Assembly: GCA_965145485.1 (NCBI GenBank)
Contig: CBCTCU010000001.1
Location: 1-64,000 of the forward strand
Direction of reading: 5' to 3'
Source: CABQCM01 sp965145485
GTDB taxonomy: Bacteria > Bacillota > Clostridia > Oscillospirales > Acutalibacteraceae
DNA: 64,000 bases
Position numbers and translations under genes: made by a program. A model generated the notes under the pieces. The model saw only the letters and a list, made by a program, of their open reading frames with translations. It searched no databases and was not told the origin of the DNA. Numbering within the stretch: position 1 is the first letter of the stretch; the number at the start of each line of letters is the position of its first letter. Below, one piece after another: positions 35,818 to 44,895 of the stretch.

Positions 35818-36354
35818 TTATGTGGAGGTCTCGTCGCTGGAATGGGAGACAAGGTCGGTTTCTAGCTCGCTGGTGCAATGCGGGCAGCGGGTGGCCTTGA
35901 CGTCGATCTCCGTCCGGCAGTAGGGACAGACCTTGGTGGTGGGAAGAGGAGCGGCTTCCGCCGCTTTGTGGAGCCTCAGATGCGACAAAGTATTCAGGCC
36001 CTTGACCATTAAAAAGATGACAAAGGCCATGATCATAAAATTGATAAACTGGGTCAAAAACCTGCCGTAAGCAAAGACAGGCAGACCGTGCTCGTCGCGC
36101 ACCACCGAAAGGGATGCGCCCGCCAGCTCGGGATATTGCGAGGTATCGTACAGGGGCAAGTAAAGGTTGGAAAAGTCGGTCTTGCACAGCATCCCGACCA
36201 CCGGCATGATCAGGTCGTTGACAACCGACTGGATGATATTTTGCAACGCCCCGCCGATAATGACGCCGACCGCTAGGTCGATCACATTTCCACGAAGGGC
36301 GAATTCTTTGAACTCCTTGAAAAATTTTGAGGACTTTTTCGCCAATGGAACCAT
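35818..36354 (-). CDS. mscL: large-conductance mechanosensitive channel with zinc-ribbon tail
   Basis: The 178-residue protein starts with the amphipathic helix FFKEFKEFALRGNVIDLAVGVIIGGA, the pore-lining TM1 of MscL. A periplasmic loop and TM2 (FINFMIMAFVIFLMVKGLN) follow. The cytoplasmic tail has CPYC...CPHC (about 143-160), a zinc-ribbon-like extension seen in a number of Firmicute MscL proteins. It releases solutes under hypo-osmotic shock. ATG at 36354 lies seven bases after GGGAG. A 91 bp-type repeat pair lies upstream. Confidence 0.92.
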   Translation of the reverse strand: MVPLAKKSSKFFKEFKEFALRGNVIDLAVGVIIGGALQNIIQSVVNDLIMPVVGMLCKTDFSNLYLPLYDTSQYPELAGASLSVVRDEHGLPVFAYGRFLTQFINFMIMAFVIFLMVKGLNTLSHLRLHKAAEAAPLPTTKVCPYCRTEIDVKATRCPHCTSELETDLVSHSSDETST

Positions 36355-36492
36355 CCTCTCACTCCCGCATTTTGATCGTCTTTTGTCTTTCATGGATGGA
36401 TCAATCATAATGTTATCAATGTTTGATGTCAAAGTGAGGTATGCACAGACCATAAAACCCGCTATGAAAATAAAGCAGCGTGATGGCTTATC

Positions 36493-36671
36493 ATGAACAC
36501 GCCATGCGAGCGAAATCCGTCGTATGCACAGGGCTGTAGGCCGGGACCTAAAATTAGCCACCTGCGGTTATGATACCATAAGTACGTAGTGTGGATGAGA
36601 TTTCTATGGACGTGGCCGTAGGCCCGCGCTTAAAGTTAAAGTATAGTAGCCGTCTGCGGCTATTATATCAT
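36493..36671 (-). repeat. second locus of the 91 bp tandem repeat (inverted)
   Basis: Read on the minus strand, two degenerate units about 92 bases apart match the units at 24834-25024. They share the TATNATAGCCG/CGGCT hairpin, the GGGCCT...GGCC hairpin and the CACACTACGT segment. They stand upstream of mscL in the same sense as the other copy stands upstream of the ydcF-like gene. Confidence 0.7.
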
Positions 36672-36702
36672 CGAATCGATGGGTTTGCAAGGGGACGCGC
36701 TT

Positions 36703-37221
36703 TTAATTATAATACCGCACGCCGTCGATGTGAATGGCGCGTATCTGCTGATAAGCGTAGGTGGCGACCTGGCGGCAGTTTGCGTTGTAGTCGTGGGATG
36801 CCACCAAAACGTTTTCGGGCGTGATCGCCCCCTGCTGCGGCACCGACATGACAATCACCGTGTGGCTGAAATCCGGTTTGGAAAGCACAAACTGTATGAC
36901 ATCTCCCGGCTCTACCCCGTCGAGCGGCACCTCATGCCCAAAGGGGCCGGGCCCCTGATTGCTGGTGAGAAACTGGTACAGATAGACGACACCCGTCCAG
37001 GCAGGGGCGCGGTCGTTTAGGTTGACATAGTACCAGCCCGTTTCGGGAGTAAAATTCATCACCCCATTGGCGTAATACATACACTGCGAAACAAAATTGG
37101 TGCAGTCGCCGCCGATATCGTCAAAGGCATAAAACTCGGGATTGCGCCGGTAAGCCCAGTAATTGGCGTATTCCAGCGCCCGCTCCCGGTTGTAGGGAGC
37201 AATCTGATAGCCGTTTGGCAT
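36703..37221 (-). CDS. cysteine amidase-like protein (Amidase_6 family)
   Basis: The 172-residue protein matches the putative amidase domain (Amidase_6, NlpC/P60-like fold). It has NRERALEYANYWAYRRNPEFYAFDDIGGDCTNFVSQCM with the catalytic Cys near 41, DVIQF and the catalytic His in DFSHTVIVM near 118. An Asn/Asp follows in SHDYNANC. Such proteins are often cell-wall or spore-associated hydrolases. There is no signal peptide, so it would act in the cytoplasm or be released by mother-cell lysis. The region upstream is occupied by a MITE-like element. Confidence 0.8.
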   Translation of the reverse strand: MPNGYQIAPYNRERALEYANYWAYRRNPEFYAFDDIGGDCTNFVSQCMYYANGVMNFTPETGWYYVNLNDRAPAWTGVVYLYQFLTSNQGPGPFGHEVPLDGVEPGDVIQFVLSKPDFSHTVIVMSVPQQGAITPENVLVASHDYNANCRQVATYAYQQIRAIHIDGVRYYN

Positions 37222-37689
37222 AGCTTTTCACCCTGCTTCTTTAAGATAAGCGGCCTAAGCTGCCGGGAGTCGAACGTAATGTGGTTTTCAGCGGCTGCTT
37301 TCCGCGCGGACTGCGTTCAAATTTTTGCCATACGGCAGTATGCTGCAAATTTATGCCTTGCCCGCGCGAAAACCAACTCGCGGAAAACGGCGCGCACCGA
37401 AAAGGATGGCGGTGCGGATGGATTTTTGCTTTGGAAGCCGCAGGTGAGCTGACGCACACCAAGCATAAAAAAGGAAAAAGCCGCCGTGTCGGTACATTTT
37501 CGGCATATCGGGTTCGGCTCCCGCAGCTTAGGCCGGGCCGTTCTCTACCATGCTATGCAGCCGCGCTTAAGGATGTGATGCGAAAAGAGTCGGATTATGG
37601 TTGACGGTAGCGGCGGGATAAGGTACAATAATACCCATCAGCCGATGATCCCGCCCGAGGGCGGGCGGCAACACATGGGAGGAAACAAT
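37222..37689. other. gap containing the MITE-like element
   Basis: About 470 bases between divergently oriented genes. It is mostly taken up by the inverted-repeat element; the last 150 bases hold the leader of the DUF1015 gene with a GC-rich inverted repeat before the ribosome site. Confidence 0.5.
37251..37535. mobile_element. MITE-like non-coding element with 25 bp terminal inverted repeats
   Basis: The left end 37251-37275 and right end 37512-37535 are inverted copies differing by one gap and one base. Inside, 37284-37333 and 37338-37388 form a long imperfect hairpin with a four-base turn. There is no transposase or convincing coding sequence. I could not see a clear target duplication. 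It sits in the gap between the amidase gene and the DUF1015 gene. Confidence 0.55.
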
Positions 37690-38967
37690 ATGGCAGAAAT
37701 TACACCCTTTGGCGCCCTTCGTTTTACCGCGCGGGCGGGGAAACTCGATGAGCTGGTCTGTCCGCCTTACGACGTCATCAGCGACGAGCAGCGCAGGGAG
37801 TACCTTGAGAGAAACCCTCACAACATTATCCGTCTGGAGCTCCCGCGGGAGGGCGATGACCCTTATGCGCGGGCGGGCGAGGTGCTGCGCGAGTGGATGG
37901 AGCAGGGGGTTCTCGCCTGCGACGAGCAAAACGCGCTTTATGTATACGAGGAGGAGTTTTCCCACCGCGGCCAGCGGCTGTGCGTTTCGGGCGTCATTGG
38001 CCGGGTCAAGCTGGAGGAGTTTTCCAAAGGCGTGGTGCTGCCTCATGAGGAGACCTTGTCCAAAGCAAAGACCGACCGCTTGAATCTGATGCGGGCGACG
38101 GGGTGCAATTTCAGCCAGATTTATTCTCTCTATCACGATGAGGGCGGGGTGACCGCCGGGCGGCTGGCCCAATGCCGTCAGGCGCGTCCGGATGCTCAGC
38201 TGACCGACGGCGAGGGAGTGACCCACCGCCTTTGGGTGGTTACCGATCCGGAGGTTATCGAGGCGGTCTGCCGGGATTTTACCCAGCGCAAGCTGTACAT
38301 TGCCGACGGGCATCACCGGTATGAAACCGCGTTGAACTACCGCAACGAGCGTCGCCAGCAGGGGACCGCGAAGGAGGGGGACAGCTGCGACTACGTCATG
38401 ATGATGCTCGTCGATATGGAAAATCCCGGGCTGGTGGTTTATCCTACCCACCGCGTGGTGCGCGACCTTCCCCACTTTGACGAGCGGGAGGTGCTGGAGG
38501 CCTGCGGAGAATATTTCGACGTTGTCTCCGGCCTGTCGCTGGAGGAGGGTGCCGACCGTCTTCAACAGGCTTATGCCGTGGGGCAAAAGGCCTTTGTGTT
38601 CTACGCCGGCGGAACGGCCAGCCTTCTGACCCTGCGGGATGAGTCGGTGATGGCCGGGCTGCTGCCGGGGGCGAGCGCGGCTTTGCGCGGGCTGGACGTC
38701 AGCGTGCTGCATTCCCTTGTGCTGGAGCGTATTTTCGGCATCGATAAGGCCAACATGGCCAATCAGCTCAACCTGGCCTATACCCGTGTTACCCAAGAGG
38801 CTCTCGCGGCGGTCGACGGGGGAGAAGCGAACTGCTGCTTTTTGCTCAATCCCACCCGGGTCAGTGAAATCCGCGATGTGGCGGCGGCTGGGGAAAAAAT
38901 GCCGCAAAAATCGACCTACTTTTATCCCAAACTCATCACCGGCCTGGTGATGAACCGAATGGAATAA
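37690..38967 (+). CDS. DUF1015 family protein
   Basis: The 425-residue protein matches DUF1015: ITPFGALRF, LVCPPYDVISDEQRREY, NPHNIIRLELP, VYEEEF, KGVVLPHEETLSKAKTDRLNLMRAT and the signature YIADGHHRYETAL near 213. The family is cytosolic, widespread in Clostridia and often encoded near serine-biosynthesis genes, but no reaction is established. A strong GGGAGGAA precedes the ATG at 37690; upstream in-frame codons fall in the leader. A terminator follows at once. Confidence 0.85.
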   Translation: MAEITPFGALRFTARAGKLDELVCPPYDVISDEQRREYLERNPHNIIRLELPREGDDPYARAGEVLREWMEQGVLACDEQNALYVYEEEFSHRGQRLCVSGVIGRVKLEEFSKGVVLPHEETLSKAKTDRLNLMRATGCNFSQIYSLYHDEGGVTAGRLAQCRQARPDAQLTDGEGVTHRLWVVTDPEVIEAVCRDFTQRKLYIADGHHRYETALNYRNERRQQGTAKEGDSCDYVMMMLVDMENPGLVVYPTHRVVRDLPHFDEREVLEACGEYFDVVSGLSLEEGADRLQQAYAVGQKAFVFYAGGTASLLTLRDESVMAGLLPGASAALRGLDVSVLHSLVLERIFGIDKANMANQLNLAYTRVTQEALAAVDGGEANCCFLLNPTRVSEIRDVAAAGEKMPQKSTYFYPKLITGLVMNRME

Positions 38968-38975
38968 TTCCCATG

Positions 38976-39008
38976 GCCAGCGCCAACTGCGGCGCTGGCT
39001 ATTTTATT
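38976..39008 (+). terminator. terminator after the DUF1015 gene
   Basis: A nine-base perfect GC-rich stem (38976-38984 with 38991-38999) with a six-base loop, followed by the T-rich TATTTTATT. It starts nine bases after the stop. Confidence 0.75.
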
Positions 39009-39471
39009 GTTTGGGTGGATAGAAGCATTGGTGTTCTGCCCGGTGTGGCCGGCCTTGGGCCAAACGGGCTTTGCGCGCCGGCGGGAACACACAAGTGGCT
39101 TTTGTGCAAGCGCGCTATGTCTGGCTTGACATAAAACCGTGGCTTGGAATTCATATTTTTAGTGAAAAAGGTAAGAAATCCTTTACAGCTTCCCCCTGCT
39201 TTGCTATAATGATGGCATCCATTTGGATGGTACCGGTTGAGCCTGCTCCTGACGGCCGCGCGCACTGGGGGCAGTGAGGCGGTATACCGCTTGACGACAG
39301 AAACCGGACGGAAGATTGGATGGATGCCGTTCGTCCGGCGAAAGGCCGCTATAAAGAGACCCTAAAGAGACACAATGCCGCAACGACAGCATATGGGATC
39401 AAGCTTGCGGCAGTGCGGGAAACGGTATCTGCGCACGGGCGCCTGATTTTGCGGGCAGGAGGAATTTTACA
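39009..39471. other. long leader region of the acetyltransferase gene
   Basis: About 460 bases. A promoter lies at 39182-39210 and the following 250 bases form an untranslated leader. I see no recognisable riboswitch. An ACGGGCTTTGCGCGCCGGCGGG-like string near 39062-39084 recurs near 40360. Confidence 0.45.
39182..39210 (+). promoter_or_regulatory. promoter upstream of the GNAT gene
   Basis: TTTACA (39182-39187), a 17-base spacer and a perfect TATAAT (39205-39210). Transcription would begin near 39217, about 255 bases before the start codon. Confidence 0.7.
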
Positions 39472-40029
39472 GTGCAATTGGAGACCGAACGCTTGATATT
39501 ACGCCCCTGGGAAGATGGGGACGCGGAGGAATGCTACCGTTATGCCAGGGATGAGCGGATCGGCCCCATTGCAGGGTGGCCGCCCCACACCAGCGTGGAG
39601 AATAGCCTGGAAATCATCCGCACGGTACTTTCCGAGCCGGAAACCTATGCGGTCGTACTCAAGAGCACCGGCAAGCCGGTGGGCAGCGCGGGGATTATGT
39701 TTGCGCCCAAGGGCAGCGCGCCGATGGCAGAGGGCGAGGCGGAAATCGGCTACTGGATCGGCGTGCCTTACTGGGGGCAGGGGTTGATTCCCGAAGCGGT
39801 TCGCCGGTTGCTAAGGCGGTGCTTTGAAGACCTGGGCTGTACTGCGGTATGGTGCGGCTATTTTGATGGCAACGAGCAATCCAGACGCGTGCAGGAAAAG
39901 TGCGGATTCCGCTATCACCACACGAAAAAAGATAGTCCCGATCCCCTTGGGGGAACGCGTACCGAGCATTTTTCCCGGATTACGCGGGAGGAATTTTATG
40001 CAGGCGGCCACTCCAAAGGGGAGGATTAA
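39472..40029 (+). CDS. GNAT acetyltransferase, RimJ/RimL-like
   Basis: The 185-residue protein has the typical opening LETERLILRPWEDGDAEECYRYARD, the acetyl-CoA binding stretch EIGYWIGVPYWGQGLIPEAVRRLL and YFDGNEQSRRVQEKCGF. This is the RimJ/RimL-type GNAT subgroup that acetylates protein N-termini or small amines. The start is GTG at 39472 behind AGGAGGA. The substrate is unknown. Confidence 0.85.
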   Translation: MQLETERLILRPWEDGDAEECYRYARDERIGPIAGWPPHTSVENSLEIIRTVLSEPETYAVVLKSTGKPVGSAGIMFAPKGSAPMAEGEAEIGYWIGVPYWGQGLIPEAVRRLLRRCFEDLGCTAVWCGYFDGNEQSRRVQEKCGFRYHHTKKDSPDPLGGTRTEHFSRITREEFYAGGHSKGED

Positions 40030-40611
40030 CGCCGATGGAGTAAATACTCTGGGAAGACGACGCATCGGCTGGCGGTTCGCCTGGTATCACGGGCAGCCTC
40101 GGCCTTGGCAGACATTGACCCTGTGGCCCCGCCGGCAAATTCCAAAAGCGGTTGATGAAAGCGAGAGCCGGCAAGGCGGACGATCTCACATCCGGTCATG
40201 AGAGGTACGCAGAGGAGAGTGCGGCAGCCGGACCCACGTCGGGCAATGGGGAGGACGCAGCGGCGGGGGCCTATCCGGCCATGGGGAGAATACAGCGATA
40301 GGTCCGTTCGGCATCCCAAAACGGTGTTTCTCTTGCCTGCCAAGGTGGGGGCGTTTTCCCAACGGGCTTTGCACGCCGGCGGGCGCGATGCCTGGCGGGG
40401 GCCACAAGCTTAGATCATCCCGGCGGGCCGCCTGGGACGGTTACGCCCGCGCAGGGTAAAACGGCTTTGTTGCGCACCGCCAGGCGGCTGCGGACCAAGG
40501 CGGCGGTTTTTGATGAAAATAAATACGCGGTGTTTGGCCACGTAAGATACCCTCCGGTGGGAATGCCGGATTGTCGGCGCACGGCCAGGGACGGCAAGGA
40601 GTTGAGTCAAT
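40030..40611. other. GC-rich non-coding gap before the GH31 gene
   Basis: About 580 bases. I see no gene with a ribosome site and no clear sigma-A promoter. Two short strings related to the one at 39062-39084 occur at about 40361-40383 and 40456-40490. Otherwise featureless. Confidence 0.45.
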
Positions 40612-43600
40612 ATGATAAGTCAGGAAAACACAGAGCGTATCCTTCTGGGTAGTTTTGTGCAAGCAAATCAGGAGGGAAGCCGGGTGGTGCTCACCGCCCA
40701 AAACGGCCGTGTGGCCGTATCGTTTCTCAAGCCCGACATGGTACGCGTGCGCATGGCGCGCGGGGGGGAGCCGTTCGCCCCGGAGGACACCGTCACCGGC
40801 GCAATTCAAAAGCAGGAGGCGGAGTATGCCCCGGTTGCGGTCGAACTGCTCGAGGATAGCGATCGGGTGGTCATGCGTACCGATGGATTGACGGTCGAGG
40901 CGGATAAATCAACTTTAGCTCTGTCTTTTTACAATGCCGAGGGGAAGCTGGTTACCCAGAACTCTGCCGACGCTATGTCCTTCGACAAAGACGGGGAGGG
41001 CAAATCGGTCGGCTTTGTGCGTGACGCCGCCGGTGCGGAGGAGCACTTTTTCGGGCTCGGTTCCTCTGGCGAGGGAGACGACTTCAGCACCCTCGACTGG
41101 CGGGATCAGACCTATGAGCTTTGGCTCAAGGACGCCAATGTCCACGCGATCACGCCGCTGTACTACAGCACGGCCGGGTACGGCATTTACCTTCATAGCG
41201 CCTATCACGGCCAGATGAGCTTTCTCGATGGCCAGTACGAGCTGCATATCGACGGCGGGGAGCTTGACTACTACTTCCTTTACGGCCCGGGGATCAAAAA
41301 AATGCTGGGGGATTTCACCGAGCTGTCGGGATTTATGCACATGCCTCCCAAATACGCCCTGGGCGTCGCCCTGCGCGGGGATCTCCACTGGTCGGGGGAC
41401 GCCCTGATTGAGAAGCTCCAGGAGTTTTATGACGCGGGGATTCCCATCGATACGCTCGGGCTGGAGCCCGGCTGGCATACCGGCTATTACCCCTGCACCT
41501 ACGCCTGGAGCGATCGGTTTGCCGACCCCAAGGGCTTTGTCGAGCAGGTGCACGCCCTCGGCGCTCGGGTCAATCTCTGGGAGCATCCCTATGTCAGCCC
41601 GCAGAGCTCGATTTACCAGGATATGCTGCCTTACAGCATCAACGGAAGCGAGCTTTACGCCCGCGCCGACTTTGCCGACGGAACCATGCGGTACGGCTTT
41701 GGCGGCCTGATCCCCGATTTTACCCAGCAGCCGGCGCGCGAGGCTTACTGGCGGGTGCACGACCAAAACCTCGCCTCCATTGGGGTCGATGGCTTTAAAA
41801 TCGACGAAACCGACTCGTGGAGCGGACCGAACGATCCGTCGGTCGTCTGGCCGAGCGGCATCGCCTCCAATCAATATCACAACCTGCTCGGCACCCTGAC
41901 GAGCAATCTCATTCACGAGAAATACAAAACCGAGTACAACCGCCGCACTTATGTGTTCAGCCGCGGAAACTATACCGGCATGCAGCGCTTCGCCAACTCC
42001 GCTTATACCGATTATTACGGCTTTGACCAGTTTTTGCGCGCCGTGCTCGTCCAGTCCTATTCGGGTACCTATTTTACGCCCGAGATTCGCAGCGTGAACA
42101 CCGGCAGCAACATCGACTACCAGCGCCGGATGCAGATGATGCTGTTGACCCCCTTCGCCATGTTCAACGAATGGGCGGACGGCAATACGGTGCTTGGCCG
42201 TCCCCAGTCGGTCATTGACAACTGCGTCAAGTACGTCGGGCTGCACTACGCCCTGATCCCGTACATGTACTCCCTGTTTTGGGAGCAGCACAACACCGGC
42301 GTTCCGGTCGTGCGCCCCCTGATGATGGAGTTTGCGGACGACCCCCGCGCCGTTGGAATCGACGACCAGTATATGCTGGGCGGCTTTCTGATGGCCGCGC
42401 CGGTTTCCTGCACGTCCCTTTACGCCACCCGCCCGGTCTATCTGCCCGCCGGCTGCCGGTGGATGGACTACAACAACGGCTATGTTTACGAGGGCGGGCA
42501 GAGCATTCAGTACACCTCCCATTGCTCGGTGCTGCCGCTGTTTGTCCGCATGGGCGCGGTGATCCCCATGGCGGGCAAGGGGAAAAACACGCAGGATTCA
42601 AACGATCCCAACCTTTACGTGGAGCTCTATCCGGACGCCGGGGAAACCGCCTTCACCCTGTATGAGGATGACGGCATTTCCTACGATTATGAGCAGGGGG
42701 CGTACTGCACCACGGAAATTTCCACCTGGCGCTCCAAAGACGGCCTGAACGCGGCGGTAAGCCCACGCCAGAGCCCCGCCGGCGCAAGCAAAGGCTACCA
42801 GCCCGCCCCTCGCAGCCTGGTGCTTCGGCTGCACTACCGCGGCAGGCCGGTTGAGGTTTCAGGCAACGGCTCGCTGATGCGCGAGGTGGATGAGACGGAA
42901 TTCGCCGCGTCGCAGGAGGGGGTCTGGACTTATAACGAGGAGCAAAAGGTCGTTTGCGTCAAGCTGTGCGACGATGGCCGCGGCGCCAAGGTGACGGTAA
43001 CGGTCGGGGAGGAGGAGCCGCAGCCCGACGAGCCGCCCGTTGCCGGGCTGGACAGCTATACAACCTATGAATGCGCCCGTTTCGCCGATGGGCTCTCCGG
43101 CACAGCGGCGGTGATAAACGCCCCGCTGGCCTCGGGCGGAAAAGCGGTCGGCGGCCTTGGCGCCGGAGTGGAAAACAGCCTGACGATGACCGGTATCGCA
43201 GCGCCGGCCGACGGCCTTTATCCGGTCAACCTCGGTTTCCTGGCCGGTGGGGAAGAGCGGGTTTGCATGATCCAGATCAACGACATGCCCGCTATGCAAC
43301 TGCATTTTGCCCCCTCGAGCGGGCCTGCGGTTTCGGTTTTGAGCGTTGATCTGCCCCTGAGCGCAGGGGAGAATACCCTGCGCTTCTATGCGGGACAAGG
43401 TTGCAGCGCCCCCGAGCTGGATTATGTCGCGGTGGCCGCAGAGCCGACCGATCCCCCTGTGCTGCCCGCCGGTACCCGATATGAGGCGGAAGCATGCTCG
43501 AGCGTCGGACGGGCGTCGGTCAAGGGCAACGCCTTCGCCTCGGGCGGGCGGACGGTTGGCGGATTTATGACCAAGGGGGATTCTCTACAGGTCACGCTGG

Positions 43601-43872
43601 ATAAAACCGACCATCCCGGCCCCCGCCAGATCAGCATTACCTACTCGAATCCGGACACGACGGCGCTCTCCCTTTACCATACGATTAACTCCCTCGCGCA
43701 GGAAAATCCCATTGTGCTGGGCCCGACGTCGAGCCCTAACATCTTTGCTACCGTCACCTTTACCACCTATCTTGACCGTGGCGTCAACGAGATCGGCTTT
43801 TATCTTGACCAGACGGTCGAGAGCGGGCTGGAAATCGATTCCATCACGGTGGCCGATTCGGCGGGTGAGTAA
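40612..43872 (+). CDS. GH31 family glycosidase with two C-terminal CBM-like domains
   Basis: This large 1086-residue retaining glycosidase has an N-terminal beta domain (about 1-230) and a TIM barrel (about 240-570). The catalytic nucleophile is in GVDGFKIDETDS (near 395), closer to YicI- or sulfoquinovosidase-type members than to WxDxNEP glucosidases. C-terminal beta domains follow, then two CBM6/35-like modules (about 810-940 and 950-1085, beginning YECARF and YEAEAC). Residues that set alpha-xylosidase, alpha-glucosidase or sulfoquinovosidase specificity were not resolved. There is no signal peptide although CBMs are normally extracellular. ATG at 40612 follows AAGGAG by ten bases. Not in an obvious sugar operon. 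Confidence 0.85.
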   Translation: MISQENTERILLGSFVQANQEGSRVVLTAQNGRVAVSFLKPDMVRVRMARGGEPFAPEDTVTGAIQKQEAEYAPVAVELLEDSDRVVMRTDGLTVEADKSTLALSFYNAEGKLVTQNSADAMSFDKDGEGKSVGFVRDAAGAEEHFFGLGSSGEGDDFSTLDWRDQTYELWLKDANVHAITPLYYSTAGYGIYLHSAYHGQMSFLDGQYELHIDGGELDYYFLYGPGIKKMLGDFTELSGFMHMPPKYALGVALRGDLHWSGDALIEKLQEFYDAGIPIDTLGLEPGWHTGYYPCTYAWSDRFADPKGFVEQVHALGARVNLWEHPYVSPQSSIYQDMLPYSINGSELYARADFADGTMRYGFGGLIPDFTQQPAREAYWRVHDQNLASIGVDGFKIDETDSWSGPNDPSVVWPSGIASNQYHNLLGTLTSNLIHEKYKTEYNRRTYVFSRGNYTGMQRFANSAYTDYYGFDQFLRAVLVQSYSGTYFTPEIRSVNTGSNIDYQRRMQMMLLTPFAMFNEWADGNTVLGRPQSVIDNCVKYVGLHYALIPYMYSLFWEQHNTGVPVVRPLMMEFADDPRAVGIDDQYMLGGFLMAAPVSCTSLYATRPVYLPAGCRWMDYNNGYVYEGGQSIQYTSHCSVLPLFVRMGAVIPMAGKGKNTQDSNDPNLYVELYPDAGETAFTLYEDDGISYDYEQGAYCTTEISTWRSKDGLNAAVSPRQSPAGASKGYQPAPRSLVLRLHYRGRPVEVSGNGSLMREVDETEFAASQEGVWTYNEEQKVVCVKLCDDGRGAKVTVTVGEEEPQPDEPPVAGLDSYTTYECARFADGLSGTAAVINAPLASGGKAVGGLGAGVENSLTMTGIAAPADGLYPVNLGFLAGGEERVCMIQINDMPAMQLHFAPSSGPAVSVLSVDLPLSAGENTLRFYAGQGCSAPELDYVAVAAEPTDPPVLPAGTRYEAEACSSVGRASVKGNAFASGGRTVGGFMTKGDSLQVTLDKTDHPGPRQISITYSNPDTTALSLYHTINSLAQENPIVLGPTSSPNIFATVTFTTYLDRGVNEIGFYLDQTVESGLEIDSITVADSAGE

Positions 43873-44252
43873 ACCTCCGCGATAGGGCCTGGGAGCACGC
43901 CTTTTTTCCCATACCCTGACCAGTGAGCGGCAGTGACAAGCATCCACCTTTCAGCGGCAAGACGGTCGGCAGCCGATAGTAGCGGTGGGCGGATAACGGT
44001 TACCAAGCGAACCGGCAACATTGTGCCGGAATCGGACGGAATCCGCCCTCCCTGGGCATTCCGGCCGCCTGCGATGCTGAAATTGGGGGATGCTTTGGCC
44101 TGGGGCCCGTCGTCTTAGAAAGCGCTTTTTCGTGGAACTTCAGTGTGTCCGCCGGATGTGAGGAGGTTACCCATGTGGAAGGGCTGCCTTCTTGACAGGC
44201 AATCGGGCTTGCATTATACTGTTCGAAAACAATGGTTGTCGGAGGGAAGGGT
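43873..44252. other. non-coding gap with aroK promoter
   Basis: About 380 GC-rich bases after the GH31 gene. Only the promoter at 44192-44220 is supported; the rest shows nothing recognisable. Confidence 0.5.
44192..44220 (+). promoter_or_regulatory. promoter of the aroK-tmk-...-mltG run
   Basis: A perfect TTGACA (44192-44197), a 17-base spacer and TATACT (44215-44220) lie about 32 bases before the aroK start. Five genes follow with overlaps or short gaps. Confidence 0.8.
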
Positions 44253-44765
44253 TTGGATAGCATTGTGTTGATCGGGATGCCCGCGGCTGGCAAAAGCACC
44301 CTGGGCGTGTTGCTTGCCAAGGAGCGGGGGATGGATTTTGTCGACTCCGATCTTGTGCTGCAGCGGCGCGAAGGGCGCAAGCTGTATGAGATCATGCGCG
44401 ACGAGGGAATCGACCGCTTTTTAAAGATCGAGCAGGAGGTGCTCTGCTCTCTCGAGCTTCACCATACCGTGCTGGCCACGGGGGGCAGCGCGGTGTACAG
44501 CGAGCGCGCCATGGCGCATTTGCGTGCACAGGCGCTGTGCGTCTATCTGCACATTTCCTTTGATGAATGGCGCCGTCGGCTGGGCAACATCCGCCGGCGC
44601 GGCGTGGTGCTGCGCGACGGCTGCACCCTGGAGGAGCTTTACGCCGAGCGGTCGGTCCTCTACGAGCGGTATGCGGATTTGACCGTTTCGATGGAGCACG
44701 AGAGCATTGAGGAGACGCTAGGCCACCTGATTCCGGCTGTGGAAGAACACATTCCCACGAAATAA
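44253..44765 (+). CDS. aroK: shikimate kinase
   Basis: The 170-residue P-loop kinase has VLIGMPAAGKSTLGVLLAKERG (Walker A), the FVDSDLVLQRREGR Asp motif, EGIDRFLKIEQEVL and LATGGSAVYS. It phosphorylates shikimate in chorismate synthesis. The TTG at 44253 lies right after GGAGGGAAGGG and gives the normal N-terminus; an upstream ATG at 44232 would read through the ribosome site. The R-rich lid (RRRLGNIRRRGV) is unusually arginine-dense. It is the first gene of the run. Confidence 0.85.
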   Translation: MDSIVLIGMPAAGKSTLGVLLAKERGMDFVDSDLVLQRREGRKLYEIMRDEGIDRFLKIEQEVLCSLELHHTVLATGGSAVYSERAMAHLRAQALCVYLHISFDEWRRRLGNIRRRGVVLRDGCTLEELYAERSVLYERYADLTVSMEHESIEETLGHLIPAVEEHIPTK

Positions 44766-44895
44766 GGATTGTAAAGCGGCCTGTTTTGTATTATAATAAC
44801 AAAAGATTCCGGCGTGCCCCTGCGTGCTGCGAGGGGATGAAAAAGAGGGCCGGCGGTGGGGCCGGCCGCCGTCACCGGCAGGAAGGAACGCTCGA

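Noticed and set aside
39217..39260. GGATGGTACCGG resembling a T-box core
   Set aside because: It sits some 15 bases after the promoter with no specifier stem or terminator, so T-box layout is not possible.
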